Below, in pieces: positions 25,604-35,587 of a DNA stretch of 64,000 nt. Where the stretch lies: the NCBI GenBank assembly GCA_041660045.1, contig JBAZXA010000003.1, positions 124,001-188,000 on the forward strand. The letters are read 5' to 3'. The notes beneath the pieces were generated by a model. The model did no database searches, was not told the DNA's origin, and saw only the letters and a program-made list of their open reading frames with translations. This stretch comes from WM-3-3 sp041660045 (lineage in GTDB: Bacteria > Pseudomonadota > Gammaproteobacteria > Methylococcales > Methylomonadaceae). How positions within the stretch are numbered: position 1 is the stretch's first letter; each line of letters begins with the position of its first letter. A program made the position numbers and the translations under genes.

Positions 25604-28600
25604 TTGCCGATACCTATGGCAGTTGCTTCGACAAAAGTCAGATTAGTATTCAACACATTTTCCGGTAAAGACAGGCCACGGAAACCTGAACCTTGTGGAT
25701 TACTACCGGAATTAGCGTCTGGTTTGCTAATAATTTTAAGCTCCGCGGTAATCGAAAGCCCGCCATTTGACCACGTCAGTTCAAAAATACCATCTGCATT
25801 ATTGTTTTTACTGGCACTGTCTATTAATCGCTTAAAGCCAAAACGCCCTGGCAAATTAACAATTTCCACACTCTGCCCGGCAAAGTTTGTTGCACTAATA
25901 CGCGCGCCTGGAACGCCTTGCGTTTGCGGCCAAACAAAGTTTGTCCATAATGCTTGAGTATTGCGGTAACGTAATTGTTGTCCGTCAATTTCTATCATAT
26001 ATTCGGTAACACCCGCTGCCGCATGGGGTAAAAGTTGAAATACCCATTGGTCACCACCGGCTGACGCAGCTGAAGGGACACCGGCCGCGCTTAACGGTGC
26101 AACCCAACTGGTAAAGTTTTGGAGAACCGCAGGAGCCAGCATGGCACCCATATCGGCCCACGTTTTTGCCGCCAAGGTATCCCCGCGCCTAACGACTAAA
26201 GGCCCCATTGCCGTATTGAAAAACTTGGCTATGGCGCCATCGTTACCAAAAATTTGGCCGATTTCAGCGTTGCTAGCTTCAATTCTAGAATTGGCTGAAA
26301 ACGGATATTTTTGGGCTAACGTATTACGGAACGGATTGTAAACCTGCGCTTGCCAGGTTTTGTTCATTTCATACGCCGTCGGTTTAATGATAACCTCAAA
26401 TGCTTGCATCAAAGGCCTGACTAATATAGGCCGCAAAACTTGTTTTTGGCTATCGGCCATGCCTACCAACATTTGCTCATCTACAAATTTAAGTGTGTCA
26501 GCCAACTCGGAGCCATTGCCGTCTAAGGTTTGTTGCATAAGTTGTTTACTACCTGGGCCTGCATCACCCTGATTTTTTAACTGGTTAAAACGGCTACGCA
26601 GCTTTGATAAATTTGCCATGTAGTTCCGCATAAGTGAGGCATCATTATTGTTTGCCACAACTAGCTTGGCAATGCCAGCAAAATCCCTACCTACCGGCCC
26701 CATGGGTATTTCAGACGAAGTGTTTTTAATATCCAAATTCACATCTAAACTAGCTGGTTTCTGACGTAAAACCACCTGTTTAAACCAATCTATAAAACCG
26801 CGGTGCGCACGCTGCAAACCTGCATTGACTAGCGATGGGTTATCCCAGGAAGTTTCATCATAAACCGTGTTAACTAACTTATTAATCGGGGAAGATTCCG
26901 GGTCACCTAAACGGTTTAAGACATTAACTGCGTTATTAAAATCACCAAAATCATTAATGACTACCCCTTGGATAAACTTTTGCCATTCTTTGCTGTATTC
27001 CAGCTTATAGGTATCAATCAAGGATTTTTGAATTTGTTCAGGGCTGCCTTCTAACGTAAGGTCATCTTTGCTGGCAGTTTTTAACACCCAATCAGAGCTT
27101 TGTAATTCTTTATTTGCGACATTTTTAAACGACTCGGCAATAAAACTTTGCCAAGCCGCTTTGGTGAAAGTACCTGGGACAACGTAACTACCCGCAATGA
27201 GTTTACTGTCTTGGTCGCCTACAAGCCGGGCAACGGTAACACTGGGAAAACGGGTTGCCGCACGGGCTTTAATGTCGGCATAAATGCGCTCACGGGCAGG
27301 CATGCCATTAATGACGCGGCGTAAATTGTCCCGAGTTTGGTCGATCAACGAAAGCTTATTATCAATGATCGGCCATGTTGGGTGCTCAATTTCAGTCAAA
27401 TAAAAACTGATTATGCTTTCCGCGCTGCGGATCATGTCATCCCGCGACATAGTCCCGCGGTTGGCGTCTAGCCAAGTACGCCAAAACCGGGTTAATTGGT
27501 CATTAAGATGACCGGCTTCAGCGCGCGATCGATCAGCCAGCATCAAATAGGTTTTTAACGCGTTATACGCATCCTCAACACTAGCCGGAGATAAGTCCTT
27601 ATAGGGATTTGGGGCCAAGGCCGCACTCTCGGCTTTAACTGCTGTGCTTAAATTAGGCTTTAACTGGCTACTCGCCACATTAACATCGTTTAAAAACTTT
27701 TCCAGATTGGCGCTAACAGGTTTAAGCATGAGCTCGTTAACACCAGAAAAATACTCCGCCCTTATTTTAGCTTCTAATTTATCGCCTTGATATAAGCCAA
27801 AACCTAAAGACCATGGCCGCTCATGATGATACTTTTCTAGCTGTTTTAAGCGATCTTGCAAGACATCCAGCGCCTCAAGCCTAGATTTTAAATCCAGGTT
27901 AATTGCTTGCAGCTTAATTATTTTGTCTAGATCCGCCTGCACATTGGCCGTTAATTCCAGATTGGATGCATAAGACCAGCTCCACGCCGCCAATGACAGC
28001 CCCAAGACAACTGAAGCTGCCAAAAAGCCAGCATAACGTAATTGAATTTTGCTACGGCTATTAAACTGGGCCACTAAATTTTTATCGGCAAAAATAACTT
28101 TTTTAAATAAATCTTTTAGGAAATAGCCGTGATTTGTAGCGATGGATGGAGTTTCCATCCCCGTTAAATTAAGGTTAAAACGTTTGGCCACGCGCTCCGA
28201 TGAAGCGCTGATGGCGTCTTCTTCCTGTAAGGCACTGGTAAAATAAAAACCACGAAATACGGGTTTAAATTGATAAGGATTATCTTCAAACAAGGTGCTG
28301 ATAAAAACCACCAGCGGATTTTTTATTGCTAAAAACTCTAGAGGAAAGGTAAAAATACCGGGGCTCATGGCGCCGCCATGCTTCATTGCCATTTTTGCTA
28401 AGCTGAGTTGTTTTAAACCCTCATAAAGTTCATCAAAGCATTGGTCAAAAAAATCCAAGATGTCTTGGCTGGAGTTTTTTAAGTTATAGGGGATGGTTGC
28501 GCCCCAAACTCGATCCTTTTCAGCACGTTCAGCATCAGAGAAAAACTCATTAAAGCCGGCTAAAGTATCTGCTTTAGTAAAGATAATATAAACCGGTGCC

Positions 28601-29361
28601 AAAATTTCCAGTCTTTCTGTAAGCTCTTGGATACGCTCACGGAAAGTTTTTGCTAAATTAATACTGAATTCGGGCTTATTTGCCATTAAATCAGTAATGC
28701 TAACGGCGATTAAGATGCCGTTAATTGGCGCTAATCTGCGGTGCTTTTTTAGCAGCGCCAAAAAACCTAGCCATTCTTCGCTATCTTCTTCATGTGCGGT
28801 ATAACGGCCTGCCGTATCCAATAAAATACCATCAGCTGTAAAAAACCAATCGATATTACGGGTGCCGCCAATGCCTTGCATAGGTGTCCCCGCCTTATCC
28901 GAAAAAGGGAATTGCAAACCTGAATGTTCAATGGCTGAGCTTTTACCAGCGGCTGGATTGCCAATAATCATATACCAAGGCAATTTATAAACCGCCTTGG
29001 CCTTGGAATCAAAACCCAATTTTGAGGCTTTAAGGATGTTAATGGCATTCAGCATCCGCTTGTTGACGACATCAACATCATTATGTGATACAGCCACTTG
29101 CGCTTTTATAGGTTTACCCGCCACGGCATAGGCTGCCTCATCAATTGCCCGACCTGCCCATTTCTCCCGGCTGTATTTATACAGCTTACGCAGTAGCCAA
29201 GCCAGTAATGCCACAAGCATTAAAACGGCTAAAAAAAACCCAAGGTAATAAGCTGCCGTTTCCAAGTCATCTTGGCCAAAATAAAATATCCCAGCCATAA
29301 CCATAAAACACAACCCCATAAGGGTGCGCCTATCACTTAGAAAATACCAAAGTTGTCGCAT
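25600..29361 (-). CDS. tssM: T6SS inner-membrane protein TssM (IcmF)
   Basis: About 1253 residues from the ATG at 29361; an in-frame TTG at 29415 would overlap the upstream gene. Two membrane segments near the N-terminus, a cytoplasmic NTPase domain with Walker A GNPAAGKSS and the FTKADTLAGF guanine-type motif, a third membrane segment (AASVVLGLSLAAWSW), then a large periplasmic region ending in the DUF1215-type beta-domain (WVFQLLPHAAAG, LTWSNGGLSITAELKI). TssM spans the envelope and contacts TssJ and TssL. Walker A is intact, so NTP binding is likely. Confidence 0.94.
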   Translation of the reverse strand: MRQLWYFLSDRRTLMGLCFMVMAGIFYFGQDDLETAAYYLGFFLAVLMLVALLAWLLRKLYKYSREKWAGRAIDEAAYAVAGKPIKAQVAVSHNDVDVVNKRMLNAINILKASKLGFDSKAKAVYKLPWYMIIGNPAAGKSSAIEHSGLQFPFSDKAGTPMQGIGGTRNIDWFFTADGILLDTAGRYTAHEEDSEEWLGFLALLKKHRRLAPINGILIAVSITDLMANKPEFSINLAKTFRERIQELTERLEILAPVYIIFTKADTLAGFNEFFSDAERAEKDRVWGATIPYNLKNSSQDILDFFDQCFDELYEGLKQLSLAKMAMKHGGAMSPGIFTFPLEFLAIKNPLVVFISTLFEDNPYQFKPVFRGFYFTSALQEEDAISASSERVAKRFNLNLTGMETPSIATNHGYFLKDLFKKVIFADKNLVAQFNSRSKIQLRYAGFLAASVVLGLSLAAWSWSYASNLELTANVQADLDKIIKLQAINLDLKSRLEALDVLQDRLKQLEKYHHERPWSLGFGLYQGDKLEAKIRAEYFSGVNELMLKPVSANLEKFLNDVNVASSQLKPNLSTAVKAESAALAPNPYKDLSPASVEDAYNALKTYLMLADRSRAEAGHLNDQLTRFWRTWLDANRGTMSRDDMIRSAESIISFYLTEIEHPTWPIIDNKLSLIDQTRDNLRRVINGMPARERIYADIKARAATRFPSVTVARLVGDQDSKLIAGSYVVPGTFTKAAWQSFIAESFKNVANKELQSSDWVLKTASKDDLTLEGSPEQIQKSLIDTYKLEYSKEWQKFIQGVVINDFGDFNNAVNVLNRLGDPESSPINKLVNTVYDETSWDNPSLVNAGLQRAHRGFIDWFKQVVLRQKPASLDVNLDIKNTSSEIPMGPVGRDFAGIAKLVVANNNDASLMRNYMANLSKLRSRFNQLKNQGDAGPGSKQLMQQTLDGNGSELADTLKFVDEQMLVGMADSQKQVLRPILVRPLMQAFEVIIKPTAYEMNKTWQAQVYNPFRNTLAQKYPFSANSRIEASNAEIGQIFGNDGAIAKFFNTAMGPLVVRRGDTLAAKTWADMGAMLAPAVLQNFTSWVAPLSAAGVPSAASAGGDQWVFQLLPHAAAGVTEYMIEIDGQQLRYRNTQALWTNFVWPQTQGVPGARISATNFAGQSVEIVNLPGRFGFKRLIDSASKNNNADGIFELTWSNGGLSITAELKIISKPDANSGSNPQGSGFRGLSLPENVLNTNLTFVEATAIGIGK

Positions 29362-29377
29362 GATTGGGTGCTGGTCT

Positions 29378-30841
29378 CTAACTATGAGTTGGTGCTGGCG
29401 ATATTGCCGGTTCAAGGGCTGGCCCTACAATAACGGCAGCTCGAGTTTGTTTGTCAAGATTGCTCAAGCATAATGCAGGTTCAGCATGGTTAATAACATG
29501 CTGGTAGGCTAACGCTATGGCTGTTAAACTTGCTACTCCACCCATATTCCCGCAGGCATGGGTTACCTTAATGAATTGGCCATTAGGGTCAAGCTCGGTA
29601 AATTGTTTGCTGCCTATTGCCATCAATTCAATTAACCGACCGACTTGGTGGTCAGTATCGGATAAGATCAGGCTAATGTTTTCTGCCTGTAATAGGCTGG
29701 CCGATAAAGCATCCTGGACTAAATTAGCCATAAGTTGATCGGTAATTCGGCTTTTGTGCTCTGTAGATTGCTCATGCCGTCCTTGAGCGACACGATAAAT
29801 GCATGCCTTATTTTCTTGGCTAAAAGCCTTAGCATGCTCTTGATCGCTTAATAAAAGCCCGGCCGCCCCTTCGCCTGGAATATACGCCACTTGTGTTGGG
29901 GAATTGGAAAGTTTGCCTAAACTTTCCCATGTTTCTAAGGTTTTGTTACCCAAATTAGAATCACAAGCAATCACAAGACTAAAACTTGTGCCCGGCTGGC
30001 AGAACGGCTCCAGCATTAACTTATCGATTGCAGTGAAACTAGCGCTAAGATCAGATATACAAATAGATTTTGTATGAATGCGCGTCGCAGGCCAACCTTG
30101 ACGCTCTAAGCAATGGGCAAAAAAATCTTGCACTGCTTTGACTTGTTCATTGCGCCAAGAGGCAGGCAACAAAATTACTACCTCTAAAATGGGCAAAAAC
30201 TCTGGCTTCCGCTTAGCCGTAGCAATGGCCTGATAAGTTTCTAACTCGGCATGTTGGCTTACATACTGCCCCAATTCAACCAGCACTTCTGTTGCCAACA
30301 TGATACTGCGCAACTGTTCTTCCGACCATAACAGATCAGGGTACTGCTGGGCGGCTTCCCAGATTATGAAAGGATTATCTGCCAGGCTTGCATCCACATT
30401 TTTAATGCGTCCGCTTAAAATCGCAAAACCGTTACTGTCCACTAATTCTGTGTCTAGCTCAAAACTGCCGGCTTGCTGAATTAAATTTTCTAATAACTCT
30501 TCAGTGGTATCACCATGTAAAGTTCTTACCGCAGTAGCCATTATCGCCAATGACAAATACTGTTCTTGCGCTGCTTTGCCCGCATTAGCATATTCCACAG
30601 CACTGGTTGCGCCATTTGATGCTTTCGCTTTGCTTAACGTAAATTTTTGAAAAACCAATTGCCCTGCGTGAGCCAAGAGCCAAAAACTGGCCAACAAGGC
30701 TAGCGGTATCACTAAAAAGTTTTCCGCCACATCAATAGTACTGGGCAAACGGTTACCCGCGCGCCAACTATAAACCGTTGCTATCCAAACCACAGCAAAC
30801 GTACCGCCAACAATAAGGCTATTCCGCAACCAGCTATGCAT
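29378..30841 (-). CDS. T6SS-locus membrane protein with degenerate ketosynthase-like domain
   Basis: 487 residues. Two membrane segments (about 9-25 and 41-58) precede a soluble part. From ~215 on, the pattern follows a thiolase/beta-ketoacyl-synthase fold: VVILLPASW, SLVIACDS (287-294), GEGAAGLLLSD (323-333), ISLILSDTDHQVG at the place of the first catalytic-His loop, and KVTHACGNMGGVASL (425-439) at the second, where H428 is kept. No active-site Cys context is seen, so it is probably a pseudoenzyme. The fold assignment is mine. The gene sits 16 bp before tssM. Confidence 0.6.
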   Translation of the reverse strand: MHSWLRNSLIVGGTFAVVWIATVYSWRAGNRLPSTIDVAENFLVIPLALLASFWLLAHAGQLVFQKFTLSKAKASNGATSAVEYANAGKAAQEQYLSLAIMATAVRTLHGDTTEELLENLIQQAGSFELDTELVDSNGFAILSGRIKNVDASLADNPFIIWEAAQQYPDLLWSEEQLRSIMLATEVLVELGQYVSQHAELETYQAIATAKRKPEFLPILEVVILLPASWRNEQVKAVQDFFAHCLERQGWPATRIHTKSICISDLSASFTAIDKLMLEPFCQPGTSFSLVIACDSNLGNKTLETWESLGKLSNSPTQVAYIPGEGAAGLLLSDQEHAKAFSQENKACIYRVAQGRHEQSTEHKSRITDQLMANLVQDALSASLLQAENISLILSDTDHQVGRLIELMAIGSKQFTELDPNGQFIKVTHACGNMGGVASLTAIALAYQHVINHAEPALCLSNLDKQTRAAVIVGPALEPAISPAPTHS

Positions 30842-31064
30842 TGCGCAAATACCCTTTTAGCCAACATTGGGCAACAGCCCAGATACCCGTCCACCAATTG
30901 CTATTCTTCTTAATGTAACGGGCCAATAGCGCTGATTTTAGACTAACCGACAAAACCAGCTCAAAACCATAGCATGCGTTAGCTAAGCCTGGTTTTAAGT
31001 TTTTTCTGCCGCCGTGGTTAAACAATGGTTTGGCAAAACCTGTGCTTGTTACCTGACTACCCAC
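30834..31064 (-). CDS. possible small protein between PAAR and the membrane protein
   Basis: A 76-codon frame beginning at GTG, 8 bp after the PAAR stop, and ending 8 bp inside the next gene, which is the tight spacing of an operon member. There is no good ribosome binding site, no recognisable domain, and the composition (basic, Trp-rich end) is unremarkable. It could equally be the decayed end of a longer PAAR-linked gene. Confidence 0.25.
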   Translation of the reverse strand: MGSQVTSTGFAKPLFNHGGRKNLKPGLANACYGFELVLSVSLKSALLARYIKKNSNWWTGIWAVAQCWLKGYLRNA

Positions 31065-31072
31065 TTGAGTAT

Positions 31073-31342
31073 TTATATCAAATCTATGGTTGCGTTTTGG
31101 CTAGCGATTAAAGCGGCACCACAGGCAATTTTGTCACCATTACGTGCAACCGCCTTGCCTTCTACAATCAAACTATTATCACCACTGACGATAGGAAATA
31201 TTCCAGGCTTGCACAATGGGCAAGTTGCCATATCACCAACACGGGCAACGGGAATGCCGCCACTATCTGTTTGCGTAGAAGCGCCTACCACCACACCACC
31301 ATGAGACGTAGCGTCGCCTAAACGTATAAACGCACCAGCCAT
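31073..31342 (-). CDS. PAAR-domain spike tip
   Basis: 89 residues, a stand-alone PAAR protein that caps the VgrG trimer. Visible repeats: the start RLGDATSHGGVVV, the middle GIPVARVGDMATCPLCKPG, and the end GKAVARNGDKIACGAALI; the His and Cys residues are those that bind zinc in PAAR cones. No extension, so it would carry no fused effector. It lies 15 bp downstream of the M15 peptidase gene. Confidence 0.9.
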   Translation of the reverse strand: MAGAFIRLGDATSHGGVVVGASTQTDSGGIPVARVGDMATCPLCKPGIFPIVSGDNSLIVEGKAVARNGDKIACGAALIASQNATIDLI

Positions 31343-31357
31343 AATTTCTCCAATAAC

Positions 31358-32197
31358 TTAATGTTTTAAAACTTGTGTTAAAGCTAACTCTACGTGGCCT
31401 AAATCCATCATTTTCCAACGTCCACCCCAGCGCAAGCCCAGCTCTTCCGCTACTTCACCATACAATTGGTATCCGCGCATCGCCCAAGGGTCTTTTTCAG
31501 AAATCACCAATTTGCCATCCCGTAAAAACGCACAATCTGCAGCTAAACCAAATTGGTGATAACTTTGGAAAGCCTTTGCATTAGTCACCTGGCTACCTAA
31601 GGCAGCTAACATATTTTGGCGCTCAGGGCTACGATAACCTTCAATAATCGCCATAGAATAGCCGTGTTTTTCTTGCATAACTTTAAACACCCTTAACAGA
31701 ACTTGTTCAAAGCCCGGCTCAAGGCTACCCCAATTTCGGCTAGCATCCGCTAGTTGTGGCCGTATTAACTGGACTTCTTTAGTAATAAAAAATTCTGGTG
31801 GCAATGCCGCTGGCGGCACTAAACGCTCACCTTTTAACAACTCGGCAATTTGTAAATTTGCTTCATGCGAGTCTATGTCAAAGCCCTCTAATTTATTTTC
31901 ACCTGATAAAAGAATAACCATAAGCGCAGGTGAGCAGACCATAAATAAACCCGCCATAATCACCCAAGAGTGATCCCTCACAATTTTGCCGGTCTCTTCA
32001 GCAGAAACTCGAACGCCTAAACTAAACCCTAATGTTTTAAGCCTTAAACTTTGCTGTAGCCATAGCGACTCTTCAACTAGCCTAATCACCCACATATTCA
32101 GCATTAGCAACGCCTGTTTTCTCGCAGATTCGAATAAAACTAGCCCAGCAAACAGGCAAGAAAACAAGAAAAAACTGGTGACTAATAAAAAAAACAT
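31358..32197 (-). CDS. membrane-anchored M15-type peptidoglycan peptidase
   Basis: 279 residues. Two membrane segments (about 4-22 and 78-98) place the C-terminal domain, residues ~140-279, most likely in the periplasm. That domain has the M15 (VanY/endolysin-like) zinc site: SYHQFGLAADCAF with H214 and D221, and LGHVEL with H268, plus the preceding EGYRSPERQ block. M15 enzymes cut D-Ala or L-Ala-D-Glu peptide bonds. As first gene of the T6SS operon it may open the wall for the TssJLM complex, a job done by MltE or SagX-like hydrolases elsewhere; an effector role is less likely because of the anchors. Confidence 0.78.
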   Translation of the reverse strand: MFFLLVTSFFLFSCLFAGLVLFESARKQALLMLNMWVIRLVEESLWLQQSLRLKTLGFSLGVRVSAEETGKIVRDHSWVIMAGLFMVCSPALMVILLSGENKLEGFDIDSHEANLQIAELLKGERLVPPAALPPEFFITKEVQLIRPQLADASRNWGSLEPGFEQVLLRVFKVMQEKHGYSMAIIEGYRSPERQNMLAALGSQVTNAKAFQSYHQFGLAADCAFLRDGKLVISEKDPWAMRGYQLYGEVAEELGLRWGGRWKMMDLGHVELALTQVLKH

Positions 32198-32515
32198 ATC
32201 TAATTTGTTAATGAGACTGGAAAATCCCTTGCCTAATGTTAACCATCATATCCAATCACAAACGCATTTAACAAGCGTTTAAACTAACTTTTAAGGTGAT
32301 ACGCAATACTTAAGTAACCTAAATCGCGCCAAAATAGCTCAGCATAAGTCATTATTTTGATGACCGTTTAAAAAAACCGCATAAGTTAGGCTACTAATCC
32401 AAAATTTTAGGTTAAACTATTAACGCCGCAACTTGGGCGACTAAAAACCATAACGTTTAACATCGGCTACATTGTACAACAGACTTACGACATATGAAAC
32501 ACGGGACATCTGCCA
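32198..32515. other. divergent intergenic region, left T6SS operon / right module
   Basis: 318 bp, AT-rich, no gene. It must carry the promoter of the leftward T6SS operon and perhaps one for the rightward genes. An ATG at 32494 opens a frame that stops after nine codons; no operator was recognised. Confidence 0.5.
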
Positions 32516-33268
32516 TTGGGTAAATCAACTGACAAGACTAAGCCAACCCAACAGCCGAGTTTATTCCATACGCCCGGCGCTGTGGACAACCCGCGGTTCA
32601 GCATACTTTCCGGCCTAGAGAGTAAGCAAGCTCAGCCGCCGGCCAGGCACCCACCACGGCCTAGAAGCGGCCTAGTCCTGTTGATTTTTCTCATGGGCAC
32701 GCTTATCGCCATACTCCTGATCATGGCCAGCAAACTACTCCACTTTATTAGCCTGGTGGAAAACCACCGCCCACCCTTGTTAGCTTCAGCCTTCCCGGTT
32801 CCGGAAATAAACTTACCCAGCAGTGCCCCATCTGCCGCCAGCAACTTAAGCCACACAGGTGTTAGATTGGTCGGTAATGAAATTGTCTATCCACCAGGGC
32901 ACAACCTACCCGCACTGATCATAAATGCGCCGCTGGCTCCCGCAAAATCCAAGCCCCCAGAGCAGCAACCGACTGAGACCAAGGCCAATCCAATACCTGT
33001 GCCAACCGGACACAAACCCCTATTGACCAAAACCCTGACCAAACCAGCCAGCTTCCCGCTGCAACCGCTGGCGACGGCAACAGGGCAGGGCAAGCCAGCC
33101 ACGGCTGCGCAAGCCGCTGCCGATAAGCCCATAGCCGCCAGCCCCGCGTTTTTAGGCGTAGATTTGGCCGCCAAAACTACGCCGCCTGCAGACAGCCTGC
33201 CCGCCACCTCCGAAGATAAAGATGTTGAACTGCTAAGGGCGCTCATTGCCCATGAGTCCGGCCCATAG
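32516..33268 (+). CDS. single-span membrane protein, Pro/Ala-rich, unknown
   Basis: 250 residues from a TTG (no ATG is available in frame). A cytoplasmic N-terminus with PPARHPPRPR, one membrane segment at about 52-74, and a long periplasmic low-complexity Pro/Ala/Lys/Thr tail. The end EDKDVELLRALIAHES is the only part that looks folded. An ATG at 32494 in another frame is followed by a short peptide whose frame breaks near 32520, so the true start may have been lost by a frameshift. It precedes a vgrG fragment and may belong to that T6SS module. Family unknown. Confidence 0.5.
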   Translation: MGKSTDKTKPTQQPSLFHTPGAVDNPRFSILSGLESKQAQPPARHPPRPRSGLVLLIFLMGTLIAILLIMASKLLHFISLVENHRPPLLASAFPVPEINLPSSAPSAASNLSHTGVRLVGNEIVYPPGHNLPALIINAPLAPAKSKPPEQQPTETKANPIPVPTGHKPLLTKTLTKPASFPLQPLATATGQGKPATAAQAAADKPIAASPAFLGVDLAAKTTPPADSLPATSEDKDVELLRALIAHESGP

Positions 33269-33354
33269 GCGTACACCCCGAAATGGCATACAACTAAAAC
33301 ACCAACCCACCTTTATTAACCGGCCCAAACCGCACAGCTGCAACCAAAACTGTT

Positions 33355-33861
33355 ATGAACTTGCCTGCCCAATTTGCCAGTGACACCCGCCTTTACGAGC
33401 TGTTTTTGCCCGATGCCCAAGACAACCCCGGCACCCTGCTGGTGGAAGCCTTTGCCGCCCAAGAAGCCGTCAACGGCCTCGGCCACCGTGACCTGATCCT
33501 GCTGTCACCCGACGCCGACCTGGACTTGCCTACGCTGTTGGGCCAAACCGCCAGCCTGGCCATCAGCCTGGCCGACGGCTCGCGCACCACCTACAGTGGC
33601 CTGATAAACCAAACTGAACTGTTAGGTTCCGAAGGCGCCTATGCCCGTTACCGCATCCGCCTGGTGCCCTGGCTGTGGCAGCTGACCCAGCACCACACCA
33701 GCCGGGTTTGGCAAGAACTGCCGCTGACCGCGATCATCGATGCCGTCTTCGCTGGCTACGCCCAGGCTGCCTGGCACTGGGGCGAAGACGCCAGCCAATT
33801 TATGGCCGACGCCCGCCCACGCAGCTATTGCGTCCAATACCGTGAGACCGACTACGCCTAA
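33355..33861 (+). pseudogene. vgrG N-terminal fragment
   Basis: 168 codons that match only the first part of the gp27-like domain of VgrG: LYELFLPDAQDNPGTLLVEAF (in part), the GQTASLAISLADGS region with YSGLINQTELLG, RYRIRLVPWLWQLTQH, and the end SYCVQYRETDYA, which in VgrG is normally followed by FFTRLL. A TAA then ends the frame and the sequence changes to nuclease-effector DNA. GC content is higher than in the surroundings. A deletion joined the vgrG start to the effector end. Confidence 0.8.
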
Positions 33862-34249
33862 GCTCGCCCGCGCTGGTTCGCTGCTTAACCCGTTTTACCC
33901 CTTGCCTTACCGCCAACGCGGCAGCATAGCCGCTGACTTGGCCATCCCGGATTACCGCAAGCAGCCGTTAAAGAAAGACAACCTCTTTGGTATTATTGAG
34001 ATTAAGTTTGAGGGGGATAGGATTAAGAATAAGCAGTTTAGACAATATGACGAATTGAATAAAAAAACTGCCAAAGTAAAAGAAAAATTTATTGGCAAAG
34101 GCCGCACCCTCGGCGGCAAAGGTGTCACTATTGGTTGCCGCGTTGCCCTATTCCGTTTTCCACTGGATGTGGATAAAGAAACCGCAGAGCAACTTAAAAA
34201 AGAACAAGCTGAACAAGCCAAGAAAAAGCAAACTAACCGTAAGCGCTAA
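33862..34249 (+). pseudogene. C-terminal remnant of a VRR-NUC-like nuclease effector
   Basis: In the frame ending at 34249, YRQRGSIAADLAIPDYRKQP and then GIIEIKFEGDRI resemble the end of a PD-(D/E)xK domain of the VRR-NUC type: the Asp before the strand (IPD) and the E-x-K on it are the metal-binding signature. A Lys-rich tail follows (KKEQAEQAKKK). The start of the protein, including any delivery domain, is gone; the frame runs backwards into the vgrG fragment without a start of its own. VRR-NUC effectors (TseV) are T6SS DNases. Confidence 0.6.
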
Positions 34250-34263
34250 AAGGGAAGGAAGAT

Positions 34264-35546
34264 ATGAGTACCGCAGAGCTGTATTTGACCGATGAAGAAA
34301 TCGCTGACTTTATAGAAGAAACTAAAGCCGAACCGCAGTTTTTTATGGGTACGGAAGGCCGCGAGTATGGCGTTTGCCCCTTCATCACGTTTTACGTCTA
34401 CCATTTTGACGAAGACTATATGCCATTGGCGGATAAGGTAATCCAGATTTACCATGCTCTGGAAGGCCTCATCGACAAGCCTTTTCAAAAAATCCTCAAA
34501 AGCTCAACTGAAGTTTGGTTTAAGGCGGGCGACAAACGCCTGCCAACTGACTTGCATGCAGAAGCTCAAAAAAGCTTAAATAAAGTTGAACCTTTCTGGA
34601 TTCAGGCCACCGATATGGAAAGTCCAGCGGCTTCAGCACGCTGGGCGATTGATGGCAGTGTAGAGTCAAACAGCACCATGCGTTATACCTCTTTAAAAAT
34701 CACCTTTCGCTATATAGCTGGTATGTGCAAAACAAAGCATGCTGGGCAAGCTTTGTGCAGGACTGCTTGACCCTGTTGGAGCCGGAGCAATGCTACAGTG
34801 GTTTTGAGATCGGCACGACGGGGGCGGGGGCAATGGGCGCCTATGAAAGCGATGTCATGGAACGCATTTGTGCCGACTACTTTTATGGTCTAGACATTGA
34901 CCATCCTGGAAAGATGGGCTTTCAAAACCACCGCGACGAAGACGGTTGGATTGACGTTACTTGTCTCGGCGCAGGCTTACGCTCCCCCACCTGGTGTTTT
35001 CTGCTTTCCCCCGTCTGGCTGGACAAGCTGGGCTTAAATGAAGCGGGCGTCCGCCAAGCTCTGTCAGACCCACGGATTACTATTACTCCGCTGCCCCGCA
35101 GTGACGGGCGTAACAACCTGTGGATTCAACTAGGCGAGCTGTCTTTATATCCAGTGGAAGACGGTGTGCCGGAGTTGCCCGTGTTGGCGAATAAACTGAT
35201 CCATCCCATCCGCTGTGATGATTTAAACCTGCTATCGCTGGACCCGTGGGGAGGCGACCCCAACCCCCGCTTTGATTCCCAGTACAGCCCACGCTGGATG
35301 GCCCGTTTTGACGATAACAGCCAATGTGGCCCAGCCGGGACAAGCGCGTTCTCAAACCGGCATTCCCGCAGCCACTGCGAGGGCTCCCCGGTGAAACCGT
35401 ACCCGAAACTGGCACCTGGTGGACACCAGCCATCAATGGTGAAGCCGGGCGCCGGCACTTTAACAAAGTGCGATCATTTCCCAGATACGGCTTATACCGA
35501 CTATGGCGCGGTGGTGTGGTATTTGGAGGGCAAGAGTACAACTTGA
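34264..35546 (+). pseudogene. DUF3396 type VI immunity protein, frameshifted
   Basis: Pieces in different frames build one DUF3396 protein: from ATG 34264 (TAELYLTDEEIADFIEE, RYTSLKITFRYIAG), shift near 34722, then FVQDCLTLLEPEQCYSGFEIGTTGAGAMGAYES and GLDIDHPGKMGFQN, SPTWCFLLSPVWLDKLG, shift near 35323 to PGETVPETGTWWTPAI, shift back near 35467 to DTAYTDYGAVVWYL. It starts 14 bp after the nuclease remnant, the position of a cognate immunity gene. Three frame lesions make it non-functional unless some are sequencing errors. Confidence 0.78.
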
Positions 35547-35587
35547 ACTTCAAAACATCATTAACTTACATTATTCAAAACAAATTT

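Noticed and set aside
34725..35553. Frames on both strands suggesting separate genes at 34.7-35.5 kb
   Set aside because: The plus-strand pieces join into one DUF3396 protein through frameshifts; the minus-strand frames are shadows.
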